DNA of 19,920 bases from JAWABC01 sp043810595 (lineage in GTDB: Archaea; Nanobdellota; Nanobdellia; SCGC-AAA011-G17; VGLX01). Positions 1 to 5,401 of the stretch are shown in pieces (position 1 is the first letter of the stretch; each line of letters opens with the position of its first letter). The position numbers and the translations under genes were made by a program. Below the pieces are notes generated by a model. It made no database searches. It saw only the letters and a program-made list of their open reading frames with translations, and was not told where the DNA came from. The stretch lies in NCBI GenBank assembly GCA_043810595.1, contig JBDRNX010000035.1, forward strand, positions 1-19,920. Direction: 5' to 3'.

Positions 1-363
1 GTGTTCCTAATCAACCACCCAGTAGAAGTCTCACCACTAGCAAAAAGAAAAAGAGACAACCCAAACAAGACAGAAAGATACCAGGTAATAATAGCGGGCA
101 TAGAAATAACAAACGGATTCTCAGAACTAAACGACCCGGTAGACCAGAGAAAAAGATTCGAGGAACAGGCAAAGATGAGGGAACAGGGAGACAGGGAAGC
201 ACAGATGTTCGATGAGAACTTCCTGGAAGCTGTAGAGGTAGGATTCCCGCCAACAGCAGGGCTGGGGCTGGGAATAGACAGACTATTCATGATACTAACA
301 GGACAGGAATCGATAAGGGACGTGGTTTTCTTCCCTATGATGAGGCCTGAAGGCAAGGAATAA
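1..363 (+). CDS. lysS: Lysyl-tRNA synthetase, class II (C-terminal part, 5' truncated by window)
   Basis: Charges tRNA-Lys with lysine in the cytoplasm. The visible 120 residues are the C-terminal end of the class II catalytic core. They contain a PVEVSPLAKR stretch, the ITNGFSELNDPVDQRKRF segment that is typical of LysRS, and class II motif 3 as GLGLGIDRLFMILTG followed by SIRDVVFFPMMRP. The reading frame is open at base 1, and the first codon (GTG) reads naturally as an internal Val of the family, so this is a partial gene and not a GTG start. AspRS and AsnRS have related motif 3 sequences, but the SPLAK and FSELNDP segments favour LysRS. The stop codon is one base from the stop of the convergent gene downstream. 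Confidence 0.93.
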   Translation: MFLINHPVEVSPLAKRKRDNPNKTERYQVIIAGIEITNGFSELNDPVDQRKRFEEQAKMREQGDREAQMFDENFLEAVEVGFPPTAGLGLGIDRLFMILTGQESIRDVVFFPMMRPEGKE

Positions 364-364
364 G

Positions 365-736
365 CTAATTTACTTCACAAATAAGCTCAGAATTAGGCAG
401 AGAAAATGGCAAAGGCTCAATTATTATGGGATTTTTCTCAATTACCTTATTCCTGACAACAACCCGGAACAACAACCTAATCTCTATCCTGCCATCATTG
501 ACAGAAGACCTGAACTCCCACTTGCCAACCTTCAAAAGATCAGACTTCTTAAGATTAAAGAACTTGGAAGCATCAAAAATCTGTATACCCATGATAAAGC
601 CTTTAGGATCTATGTCAACAACTATGCTGTCCAACTCTATCGATTTGGCATAGGCTTTTTCCGCACTCTTAAAAAATAGTATATCATACTTGTAATCATA
701 ATCCACAAGTCCCTTGCATCTCAAAATATTTTTCAT
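365..736 (-). CDS. DUF2283-family protein, probable antitoxin of a DUF4258-type pair
   Basis: This 123-residue protein matches the DUF2283 pattern: an N-terminal DYKYDILFFK strand, then SIVVDIDPKGFIMGIQIFDASKFF, in which a beta-hairpin ends in the family's GI.I.DAS.FF signature. The remaining ~65 residues are predicted beta-rich with no motif I recognise. It starts 3 bases after the stop of the gene upstream (740-1069), so the two are almost certainly co-transcribed. DUF2283 genes are commonly annotated beside DUF4258 toxin-like genes, and the antitoxin role is inferred from that pairing. The order is toxin first, antitoxin second. Its 3' end abuts lysS tail to tail. No direct evidence of toxicity or neutralisation is visible. 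Confidence 0.72.
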   Translation of the reverse strand: MKNILRCKGLVDYDYKYDILFFKSAEKAYAKSIELDSIVVDIDPKGFIMGIQIFDASKFFNLKKSDLLKVGKWEFRSSVNDGRIEIRLLFRVVVRNKVIEKNPIIIEPLPFSLPNSELICEVN

Positions 737-739
737 TTT

Positions 740-1069
740 TCACAATCTAGGAATCTTATCATATTCTATGAAATAAAAGGTTACTATATATATCCTGTCA
801 GGCTGAACATCCAAGATAATCTTGAGCACATCTTTGCCATAATTGTAAAAAACTGCATAACACTGATTGTACTGACGCCCAACAAATATCGGCTTATCCC
901 GAAGTATTACATTCTTAATAACTTCCTCCTTAAAAACCTTTCTTTGCTCATCGCTCAAACGGAAAAAAGCATGATTTGTTAGTATGATTCTTGAGTCATC
1001 AAAACACCTTATCAGGTCAAGGAAAAGCTGCATCTCAACCTTCCTCTCAATCCTGTGGCCCTTAAACAT
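740..1069 (-). CDS. DUF4258-like (RelE/BrnT-fold) putative toxin
   Basis: 109 residues from the chosen start (MFKGHRIERKV). The core ILTNHAFFRLSDEQR followed by EEVIKNVI, and a C-terminal pair of strands (LKIILDVQPDRIYIVTFYFIE), matches the HA..R...R...EEV layout of DUF4258 proteins, which are thought to share the small RelE-like fold. An upstream ATG at 1108 is in frame. I prefer 1069 because a TATA-like element (minus strand, about 1091-1097) lies some 26 bases upstream, giving a leaderless mRNA, and because the longer version would run through repeat copy A. ATG at 1033 is a further candidate. The DUF2283 gene follows after 3 bases. Target and activity are unknown. Confidence 0.6.
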   Translation of the reverse strand: MFKGHRIERKVEMQLFLDLIRCFDDSRIILTNHAFFRLSDEQRKVFKEEVIKNVILRDKPIFVGRQYNQCYAVFYNYGKDVLKIILDVQPDRIYIVTFYFIEYDKIPRL

Positions 1070-1090
1070 GGACAAAAAAACAAAGAACAG

Positions 1091-1135
1091 TTTAATAACA
1101 CTTAACAAGAAAAAAGTGGAATATTTACGGAAAAA
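1091..1135 (+). repeat. Dispersed AT-rich repeat, copy A (TA-island repeat)
   Basis: By eye this matches copy B (2574-2618) at about 35 of 45 positions and copy C (3356-3391) at about 31 of 36. The plus-strand consensus begins TTAATAA, has a core GTTAACAAGAAAAAA and ends GCGGAA; copies A and B continue to a second CGGAAAA. Read on the minus strand, the element ends in TTATTAA, which can serve as the TATA box of the DUF4258-like gene at 1069. Possible roles are a shared promoter/operator or a recombination footprint. Confidence 0.7.
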
Positions 1136-1204
1136 CCTAAGAAACCCATATAAAAAGACAAAGCCAAACTTAATGCATGCAAAAACTTTTTGAAAAACAA
1201 AAGC

Positions 1205-1213
1205 TTTATAATC
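1205..1213 (+). promoter_or_regulatory. TATA box for the abrB/mazF-like operon
   Basis: TTTATAATC is centred about 28 bases before ATG 1237, the spacing expected for an archaeal TATA box and a leaderless or nearly leaderless transcript. It supports starting the AbrB gene at 1237 and not at the upstream in-frame ATG at 1177. Confidence 0.6.
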
Positions 1214-1236
1214 TTACATTTCTTACTTGTAATAAT

Positions 1237-1500
1237 ATGAAAACCGAACTTAAAGAGATAAAAACAGCAACAATAACAGAAAAAGGACAGATATGCATAC
1301 CCAACACAGCAAGAGACATAAAGGGATTCAAAAAAGGGACGAAGATAGCAATTCTCGTATACGATGACAGGATAGAGTTAAGGCCCATGGACCAGATAAA
1401 AAAAATGACAATAATGCTGCTAAGCGAAAAAAGCCTGGCAAAAGAGTGGAACACCAAAGAAGAGGACAAAGCATGGAAGGACCTGCAAAAGGGGACATAG
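1237..1500 (+). CDS. SpoVT/AbrB-type antitoxin
   Basis: 87 residues. Residues ~8-52 form a swapped-hairpin AbrB domain: ATITEKGQICIPNTARD, then a short helix, FKKGTKIAIL and DDRIELRP. The C-terminal ~35 residues are charged and helical, fitting a MazF-neutralising tail (EKSLAKEWNTKEEDKAW). The protein is expected to bind its own promoter and to hold the MazF-like product in check. Start 1237 is chosen for the TATA box at 1205-1213; an extension from 1177 would be unlike the family. The toxin gene overlaps its 3' end by 28 bases, so the two are translationally coupled. Role in the pair is inferred from family and order. Confidence 0.85.
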   Translation: MKTELKEIKTATITEKGQICIPNTARDIKGFKKGTKIAILVYDDRIELRPMDQIKKMTIMLLSEKSLAKEWNTKEEDKAWKDLQKGT

Positions 1501-1799
1501 TACTCATACCATTCTCTGATCTAAGCTCTGTAAAAAACAGACCATGCCTAGTGGTTGCAACACTAAAAGGTGAAGATGTCATACTGTGCCAGATAACAAG
1601 CCAAGCAAGAGAAGACAAAGATGCTATTGCAATAACAGAAAAAGACTTCCAAAAAGGAAAACTAAGCATAACAAGCTATGCAAGGCCAACAAAAATATTC
1701 ACAGCAGACACATCAATCATAATAAGAAAGGTAGGAGAGTTGCAAGACAGAAAAATAAAAGAAGTTGAGAACAAGCTTTGCGAGATATTCACGAGATAA
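1473..1799 (+). CDS. MazF/PemK-family endoribonuclease toxin
   Basis: 108 residues with the PemK/MazF plan. GDIVLIPFSDLS opens the first barrel strands, KNRPCLVVAT is the conserved R-P segment, VILCQITSQ is the strand before the variable loop, and SYARPTKIFTAD is the family's second conserved block, followed by a C-terminal helix. Known relatives cleave mRNA at short specific sequences and are blocked by AbrB-type partners. Start 1473 is chosen because MEGPAKGDIV matches family N-termini; ATG 1446 would add nine unlike residues. It overlaps the antitoxin gene by 28 bases. Plus-strand codons are A/C-rich like the housekeeping genes, so it is not a very recent arrival. The cleavage specificity cannot be read from the sequence. 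Confidence 0.88.
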   Translation: MEGPAKGDIVLIPFSDLSSVKNRPCLVVATLKGEDVILCQITSQAREDKDAIAITEKDFQKGKLSITSYARPTKIFTADTSIIIRKVGELQDRKIKEVENKLCEIFTR

Positions 1800-1805
1800 A
1801 TATAA

Positions 1806-2168
1806 TTAAACCTCTACCAAATCTTTCCGAAACATATCTATGGAGGGCTTACAACGCATATAGGGGATACTTTTGTTGCCTTTTTCTTCTATTTCAACCA
1901 ACCCCAAACCCCGGAGGTATTTTATGTTCCTAAACACCACCTCATAAGGCTTACCCAAATCCTTAGCCAGTTGATAGATGTTCTTCACATTATTGCTGTA
2001 AATCCTCTGCAAAAGCTTTATCCTTTCAGGACTGAACACCTTATTGAAGGTTTCAGGGGTCATGATCATACCTTTTTCTGGTCTATTAAGAGAGCCGTCC
2101 CTTATTTTCTTATTAATTTCTCTATTATACCTGTTTATTGACCCAACAATCGTAATTTTACACTTCAT
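1806..2168 (-). CDS. Winged-helix antitoxin/regulator, TumA (HVO_A0114)-like
   Basis: 120 residues. After a ~35-residue lead there is a winged-helix domain at about residues 36-100: MTPETFNKVFSPERIKLLQ, then IYQLAKDLGKPYEVVFRNIK as the recognition-helix region, and LRGLGLVEIEE as the wing start. This resembles the archaeal HVO_A0114-type DNA-binding family, whose members pair with TumE (DUF6516) toxins. It begins 6 bases after the TumE-like gene ends, so the two form an operon. I infer that it represses the operon and acts as the antitoxin. It converges on mazF with a 6-base gap. General MarR/ArsR-like regulators share this fold, so the exact subfamily is less sure than the wHTH call. Confidence 0.7.
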   Translation of the reverse strand: MKCKITIVGSINRYNREINKKIRDGSLNRPEKGMIMTPETFNKVFSPERIKLLQRIYSNNVKNIYQLAKDLGKPYEVVFRNIKYLRGLGLVEIEEKGNKSIPYMRCKPSIDMFRKDLVEV

Positions 2169-2174
2169 TTTTCC

Positions 2175-2504
2175 TCACTCAAATTTTATATCTTCACCAA
2201 AATCCTCTTTCAATATCCTCTGACTAATATTCTTGATATTTTTTTCCGCTTCTTCAAAAGTCATCTCTACCCTTTTTATGCCTTTTTTCTTGTAATTGTG
2301 AATGTGGCTTCCAACCTGATTTTCATGAAGGTAGTTATCAATCCTGCAAATTTCTATCCAATCATTACCGTCAAAATACGACATCTGGAGCTTCCACTTC
2401 ATCAAGTCAGGGTATTCTCCAAGGGATTCCCTTTTCATCAACGTTTTAACAAGCCTTACATTCTCACCATAAAACTCGTTAAGGCCTTGTATCAGTATCT
2501 TCAT
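2175..2504 (-). CDS. TumE/DUF6516-like putative toxin
   Basis: 109 residues. The central part, WKLQMSYFDGNDWIEICR, IDNYLHENQVGSHIH and the following basic stretch, resembles the strand-turn-strand plus RIDN...H core of the TumE (DUF6516) family. A C-terminal amphipathic helix (MTFEEAEKNIKNISQRIL) closes the domain. The gene is first in a two-gene operon, followed after 6 bases by the winged-helix partner, as is usual for TumE/TumA pairs. A TATA-like TTTAAATATAT lies at about 2531-2544 on the minus strand, with repeat copy B further upstream. The biochemical activity is not evident from sequence, and the toxin role comes from family and context. Confidence 0.62.
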   Translation of the reverse strand: MKILIQGLNEFYGENVRLVKTLMKRESLGEYPDLMKWKLQMSYFDGNDWIEICRIDNYLHENQVGSHIHNYKKKGIKRVEMTFEEAEKNIKNISQRILKEDFGEDIKFE

Positions 2505-2573
2505 CCACGCCTACCTATGACTTATCAAGTCATATATTTAAAACTTTCCATTGAGCATACCAAAATTTGGGAC

Positions 2574-2618
2574 ATTAATAAGGGTTAATAAGAAAAAAAC
2601 GGAACATTTGCGGAAAAT
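2574..2618 (+). repeat. Dispersed AT-rich repeat, copy B (TA-island repeat)
   Basis: It sits in the divergent promoter region between the TumE-like gene (minus, starts 2504) and the DUF2283 gene (plus, starts 2659). About 35 of 45 positions match copy A and about 30 of 36 match copy C, by eye. Like copy A it carries two CGGAA cores, about 11 bases apart. The orientation is the same as in the other copies. Confidence 0.7.
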
Positions 2619-2628
2619 AAAGAAAAAG

Positions 2629-2637
2629 CTTATAAAA
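2629..2637 (+). promoter_or_regulatory. TATA box for the DUF2283 gene at 2659
   Basis: CTTATAAAA is centred about 25 bases before ATG 2659 and implies a leaderless mRNA. It follows repeat copy B by about 10 bases, so the gene has its own promoter and is not expressed from the neighbouring TA operon. Confidence 0.6.
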
Positions 2638-2658
2638 TTCAACTTCTAAATAAGTAAC

Positions 2659-2985
2659 ATGGAAAAAAACTTTGAATATGACCCGGAAATAGACAGCCTG
2701 TGCATTTATGATAATTTTGACAGCAAAAAGATAGAAGGCTGCCTCGTGGTAGATAATCTCGTATTCGATGTTACAAAAGAAGGAAAAATAATGGGCGTTG
2801 AGATAGACAACGCATCAAGATTTCTGGAAATACAGCCGGAAGAGCTGTCAAACATAAAAGAGGCAGAAATAAAGGTGGACTCAGGAAGGGAAACACTGTA
2901 TGTTGGCTTCAAAATAAGCCTAAAAAATGGAAATTACAAGTTCTCGTATATTATACCAAAAAAGAAAATAAAAATCACCTGCTAA
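2659..2985 (+). CDS. DUF2283-family protein, probable antitoxin (second copy)
   Basis: 108 residues. FEYDPEIDSLCIYD, then CLVVDNLVFDVTKEGKIMG and VEIDNASRFL, give the DUF2283 two-hairpin pattern. The DNASRFL end corresponds to FDASKFF of the 365-736 protein, so the two are paralogues, although their C-terminal halves are not alike. It has its own TATA box (2629-2637). Its 3' end overlaps the opposing putative toxin gene by 11 bases, an unusual tail-to-tail layout for a TA pair. The antitoxin role is inferred from the family association with DUF4258-like toxins. Confidence 0.72.
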   Translation: MEKNFEYDPEIDSLCIYDNFDSKKIEGCLVVDNLVFDVTKEGKIMGVEIDNASRFLEIQPEELSNIKEAEIKVDSGRETLYVGFKISLKNGNYKFSYIIPKKKIKITC

Positions 2986-3334
2986 AACGATAATTCTTCT
3001 TGAAAAGCCTAAAATCAATGTATGCCCCCTTAGGTATTATATTAAAAAACTTACGAGGCCTCTCGTCAAGGAAAAAAACAAGGATGTAACTCTCCTTCTT
3101 GCTAATCATGTACACAAAGCTGTATTTAGGGCTTATCAAACCAGGACGCATAAAAACAGCAATGATCTTGTCAAACTGATAATAAATCTTCTTAGCTTTA
3201 TCAAGACTTATGCCGTGCCTGGGATTGCCATCCCTAAAATAATGGGGGTGAACCCCAAAATCCTCAAACTTCAAACCCTTCAAAACACCAATCAACACTT
3301 TAATTTCTTTATAATCAAGAAAAATATCACCCAT
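2975..3334 (-). CDS. Putative DUF4258-like toxin, convergent partner of the DUF2283 gene
   Basis: 119 residues from ATG 3334 (MGDIFLDYKE); the codon just upstream (3335-3337) is TTG and is not needed. The middle GVHPHYFRDGNPRHGIS followed by LDKAKKIYYQF is reminiscent of the H..R...RGIS..E signature of DUF4258 proteins. SFVYMISKKESYILVFFLDE and the C-terminal strand would form the sheet. Similarity to the 740-1069 protein is weak, so the family call rests partly on the DUF2283 neighbour. A TATA-like TATTAAAATTTA at about 3351-3362 (minus), partly supplied by repeat copy C, gives leaderless spacing to 3334. The gene overlaps the plus-strand DUF2283 stop by 11 bases and cannot be co-transcribed with it. 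Confidence 0.48.
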   Translation of the reverse strand: MGDIFLDYKEIKVLIGVLKGLKFEDFGVHPHYFRDGNPRHGISLDKAKKIYYQFDKIIAVFMRPGLISPKYSFVYMISKKESYILVFFLDERPRKFFNIIPKGAYIDFRLFKKNYRFSR

Positions 3335-3355
3335 CAAAAAGAAAAGACATTAAAT

Positions 3356-3391
3356 TTTAATAAGAGTTAACAAGAAAAAAGCGGAAAATAT
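3356..3391 (+). repeat. Dispersed AT-rich repeat, copy C (TA-island repeat)
   Basis: It shares TTTAATAAGAGTTAACAAGA and the AAAAAGCGGAA core with copies A and B (about 31 of 36 positions match A). It lies 22 bases upstream of the minus-strand ATG at 3334, exactly the offset of copy A from its gene. It lacks the second CGGAAAA seen in A and B. Confidence 0.7.
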
Positions 3392-3451
3392 CCAATTCCT
3401 CATGATGGGGAGTGAGACTAAAGAATAAATCTTATCCGATACGTATCGGAA

Positions 3452-3955
3452 TCACTGGTTTTTATTACACCGTACTTGGCTGTACCCCTTTCTTTTTTCA
3501 AAACTGTAAATCGTGAATGGGTAATAACCCCTGCATGTTGGATTGTTTGTTACGTCAGGCAGGCATACCGAACAGTCCCCATAACCATCCTCCCCAGGCC
3601 TGTTCCTGATAAATGCCTGGTGCAGGCAAATTGTCCGCTCTTCAATATTTGAATCCTGCTGCTGTTTTTTTAAGCCTATGAATTTTTCTATACCTAGGTA
3701 AATGTTTTTTTTGTAACTCATAACAAGCAATTTTGCTTGCGTCTTGTTCATACCTATGTCTTTCAATGCGCAGTACAGATGAGCTGGGTTGTAACAGTGG
3801 AAGAAGTAAGCCTCTTCCTTTGTCAGGCCAAGGTCCTTCAAGACTTGTTTCGGAACTTCAAAATCTTCCACTAATTCATCAATAGCCCCGTCTGTAACCC
3901 TCCTAAAAATTATTTTAGGCAGAGATACAAGGTTCTTTATTTTCAGAACGCGCAT
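3452..3955 (-). CDS. Unknown 167-aa protein with C-terminal Cys/His cluster
   Basis: I do not recognise this protein. Residues 1-95 look helical and resemble no enzyme I can name; a segment VLKDLGLTKEEAYFFHCYNP precedes ALKDIGMNKTQAKLLVMSYK, and both have a helix-GLT/GMNK-helix shape. The C-terminal half has Cys and His spaced as ICLHQ, DCSVC and TCRGYY, then a final Cys near the end (RCNKNQ), which could bind zinc or an iron-sulfur cluster. The start at 3955 is supported by a GGGGG Shine-Dalgarno core 9 bases upstream and a TATA box at about 3998-4010 (minus strand). It lies within the TA island without an obvious partner. Confidence 0.7.
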   Translation of the reverse strand: MRVLKIKNLVSLPKIIFRRVTDGAIDELVEDFEVPKQVLKDLGLTKEEAYFFHCYNPAHLYCALKDIGMNKTQAKLLVMSYKKNIYLGIEKFIGLKKQQQDSNIEERTICLHQAFIRNRPGEDGYGDCSVCLPDVTNNPTCRGYYPFTIYSFEKRKGYSQVRCNKNQ

Positions 3956-3964
3956 TTGCTGTTA

Positions 3965-4010
3965 CCCCCTTAACTTACTCCTTCTTTTTGGCCTAAGCTT
4001 ATTTATAAAC
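3965..4010 (-). promoter_or_regulatory. TATA box (3998-4010) and Shine-Dalgarno (3965-3969) for the 3955 gene
   Basis: On the minus strand, GTTTATAAATAAGC is followed ~30 bases later by AGGGGGTAACAGCAAATG. The predicted transcript has a leader of about 20 bases carrying a strong SD. This gene is therefore leadered, unlike most of its neighbours. Confidence 0.55.
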
Positions 4011-4013
4011 CTT

Positions 4014-4026
4014 ACCCCTCAGGGGT
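4014..4026. terminator. Short GC hairpin, possible terminator
   Basis: ACCCC-TCA-GGGGT forms a 5-bp stem with a 3-base loop just after the stop of the small ORF at 4029-4142. On the plus strand it is followed by a T-rich tract (TTCTTATTTTTTT), but no plus-strand gene lies upstream. It may end transcription of the small minus-strand gene or insulate the promoter at 3998-4010. Confidence 0.35.
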
Positions 4027-4028
4027 TC

Positions 4029-4142
4029 TTATTTTTTTCTAGAGAATCTGCCACCCCTCTGGAACTTAAGAACTCCCTTCTTTTTCCTATTTTTCAATTG
4101 TTTATCAGCATTCCTCCTCCCACTTCTGAAAGCTTTCTTCAT
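4029..4142 (-). CDS. Small highly basic protein, 37 aa
   Basis: Reading the minus strand from ATG at 4142 gives a 37-residue product that is mostly Lys, Arg and Gly (starts MKKAFRSGRRNADKQ, ends GGRFSRKK). Upstream, GGGGGGTG ends 6 bases before the ATG and makes a convincing Shine-Dalgarno, and GGATAAATAC at about 4181-4190 could be its TATA box. It resembles a nucleic-acid-binding tail or a small ribosome-associated peptide, but no family can be named. It fills the 330-base gap between the 3452-3955 and 4287-4748 genes. Coding is probable from the RBS and not certain, given the length. Confidence 0.5.
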   Translation of the reverse strand: MKKAFRSGRRNADKQLKNRKKKGVLKFQRGGRFSRKK

Positions 4143-4286
4143 CTTAACACCCCCCTGTAAACCTAATAGACTTGCTGAGTATTTATCCTTTTCTAAAACC
4201 CATGATGAAACCTGAAAAGGAATAATTCTAATCTACGATATAGGAACACAGAAATAATTAATAACAAAAGCAGTATAAAAAGCGAA

Positions 4287-4748
4287 ATGGCAAAACGCCT
4301 TACCCACCAAGAAAGATATGCAGTCGAAGGAATTAGAGAAAGGCTCAAGCTACTGGTGGAAAGATCACACGACGCCACCGACCTTGAAGAGATACTGGGA
4401 AATGCCGTACAATCACTCTACTACTCACTGCCAGGAGGGAGAGAAAACTACAAGGGAAAAAAAGCAAAAATCGGAAACATAAACTTGATAGGAAACATGG
4501 TAGGCAGAGAATACCTAGACAGCAGGGGAATAGCATACATAAATTTCTCACCAAGCGAAGAACTCAAGGAAAAATTGAAATACGCAAGCAAAATAATAGC
4601 AAGAATATACCTGAGAGATAAAAAATACGTAACAGAAGGGGAATCAAAATATGGTATCTTCAGCCCAGCACCAGAAAAACTCATGGAAGACACAGAGAAA
4701 ATAATGAAAATGCTGGGACTAAAGCCTAAGAATACTAATAAAAATTAA
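4287..4748 (+). CDS. Unknown 153-aa protein, paralogue of the 5402-5797 product
   Basis: Function not recognised. The N-terminal ~45 residues are helical and charged. The C-terminal half aligns by eye with the 5402-5797 protein: GIAYINFSPSEELKEKLKY against GIIYLPSEEEQEKWGY, then a strand (KIIARIYLRDKKY against KVLATINVKEGTY), a G-K-F/Y-rich segment, and a shared tail MLGLKPK/KLGLRPK. No catalytic motif or membrane segment is visible. Codons are A/C-rich like other plus-strand native genes. It converges with the ParE-like gene, and the two stops share 4 bases. Lying at the edge of a TA pair suggests a defence or TA accessory role, but this is guesswork. Confidence 0.75.
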   Translation: MAKRLTHQERYAVEGIRERLKLLVERSHDATDLEEILGNAVQSLYYSLPGGRENYKGKKAKIGNINLIGNMVGREYLDSRGIAYINFSPSEELKEKLKYASKIIARIYLRDKKYVTEGESKYGIFSPAPEKLMEDTEKIMKMLGLKPKNTNKN

Positions 4749-4999
4749 GACATACTATAAACATTTCTTCTATGACCAATCCTAAGAACAATCATCTTCC
4801 GACCAGAAACGACAATGTCTAGGACAACACGGTAATCCACCACCCTCAACCTCCAAAGCTTATAGCCCTGCAACCTCTTTAAGTGAGGAAAAGGGTTGTC
4901 CCTTATAGAATAAAGTTTCCTCAATATGATCTCTGAATCCCTTTTCTGAATCTTCTTAAGAAAATGCTCAGCCTTCTTTGTAATCTCAATAGAATACAT
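4745..4999 (-). CDS. ParE/RelE-family toxin
   Basis: 84 residues with a typical RelE/ParE fold: MYSIEITKKAEHFLKKI opens with a strand and the K-A..FL helix, then RKLYSIRDNPFPHLKRLQG, and the strands YKLWRLRVVDYRVVLDI and KMIVLRIGHRRNVY. The LR..DYR and IGHR..VY elements are the conserved positions of this superfamily. Members either cleave ribosome-bound mRNA (RelE) or block gyrase (ParE), and sequence alone does not decide which. Start 4999 is chosen because the previous gene's TAG is followed after one base by this ATG; the longer in-frame version from 5032 would overlap the antitoxin. Confidence 0.85.
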   Translation of the reverse strand: MYSIEITKKAEHFLKKIQKRDSEIILRKLYSIRDNPFPHLKRLQGYKLWRLRVVDYRVVLDIVVSGRKMIVLRIGHRRNVYSMS

Positions 5000-5000
5000 C

Positions 5001-5237
5001 CTAACCAAGCTTAATCCCAAGCTCTTTTGCAACAGCTTCTATGGTCTTTGTCTTGCCCTGCTTTACTTCCTCAAGAGCCTCCTGAATATCGCGGATCTCC
5101 TCATCACTCAAAGATTCTTCATCAACCTCATCCATAAGGCTATTAATGACCTCCTCATAGGATTCCCTATCATGCTTCTTAAAGAGCTTCAACCTTTCAA
5201 GGGTATCTTTTGACAGTTGCACAGTGGTTTTCTCCAT
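5001..5237 (-). CDS. Ribbon-helix-helix antitoxin
   Basis: 78 residues. EKTTVQLSKDTLERLKLFKK is the RHH strand and first helix, and SYEEVINSLMDEVD is the second helix. The acidic C-terminal half (EESLSDEEIRDIQEALEEV) suits neutralisation of the basic ParE/RelE product encoded one base downstream. The N-terminal ribbon should dimerise and bind direct or inverted repeats at the operon promoter; such repeats are present (5244-5270). The TATA box at about 5262-5270 is some 28 bases from ATG 5237, so the mRNA is probably leaderless. Confidence 0.85.
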   Translation of the reverse strand: MEKTTVQLSKDTLERLKLFKKHDRESYEEVINSLMDEVDEESLSDEEIRDIQEALEEVKQGKTKTIEAVAKELGIKLG

Positions 5238-5243
5238 GAATTA

Positions 5244-5270
5244 TATAGTTACTATAGTTGGTATATAAAC
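5244..5270 (-). promoter_or_regulatory. Promoter with three tandem 9-bp repeats, probable RHH operator
   Basis: On the plus strand the stretch reads TATAGTTAC, TATAGTTGG, TATATAAAC, i.e. three tandem 9-base units. The first two also create the palindromes TATAGT-T-ACTATA (5244-5256) and ACTATAGT (5251-5258). The third unit contains the TATA box of the RHH/ParE operon. RHH repressors commonly bind such tandem sites, so autoregulation between the TATA box and the start codon is likely. Confidence 0.6.
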
Positions 5271-5297
5271 CTTTCTTTTTACCATAAATATAAAGTG

Positions 5298-5331
5298 GCT
5301 AATAAGATTTATTAAAGAAAAAGCGAAAAGC
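5298..5331 (+). repeat. Possible diverged repeat, copy D (TA-island repeat)
   Basis: CTAATAAGATTTATTAAAGA followed by AAAAGCGAAAAG matches copy C at roughly 24 of 34 positions in the same orientation. It again lies upstream of a minus-strand TA operon (start 5237). Low complexity makes this copy weaker than A-C. Confidence 0.35.
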
Positions 5332-5401
5332 TTACAATACGAAATGAATATTCTCAAACAAAAATCCTTAAATAAAAGCCCAAACACAAAAGAGCGGGAA
5401 A

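Noticed and set aside
3335..3337. TTG start for the 2975 gene
   Set aside because: The next codon is ATG at 3334 with proper TATA spacing, so the TTG is unnecessary.
1091..5331. CRISPR array formed by the AT-rich repeats
   Set aside because: Only three or four imperfect copies, separated by hundreds to thousands of bases with genes between; no regular spacers and no cas genes.
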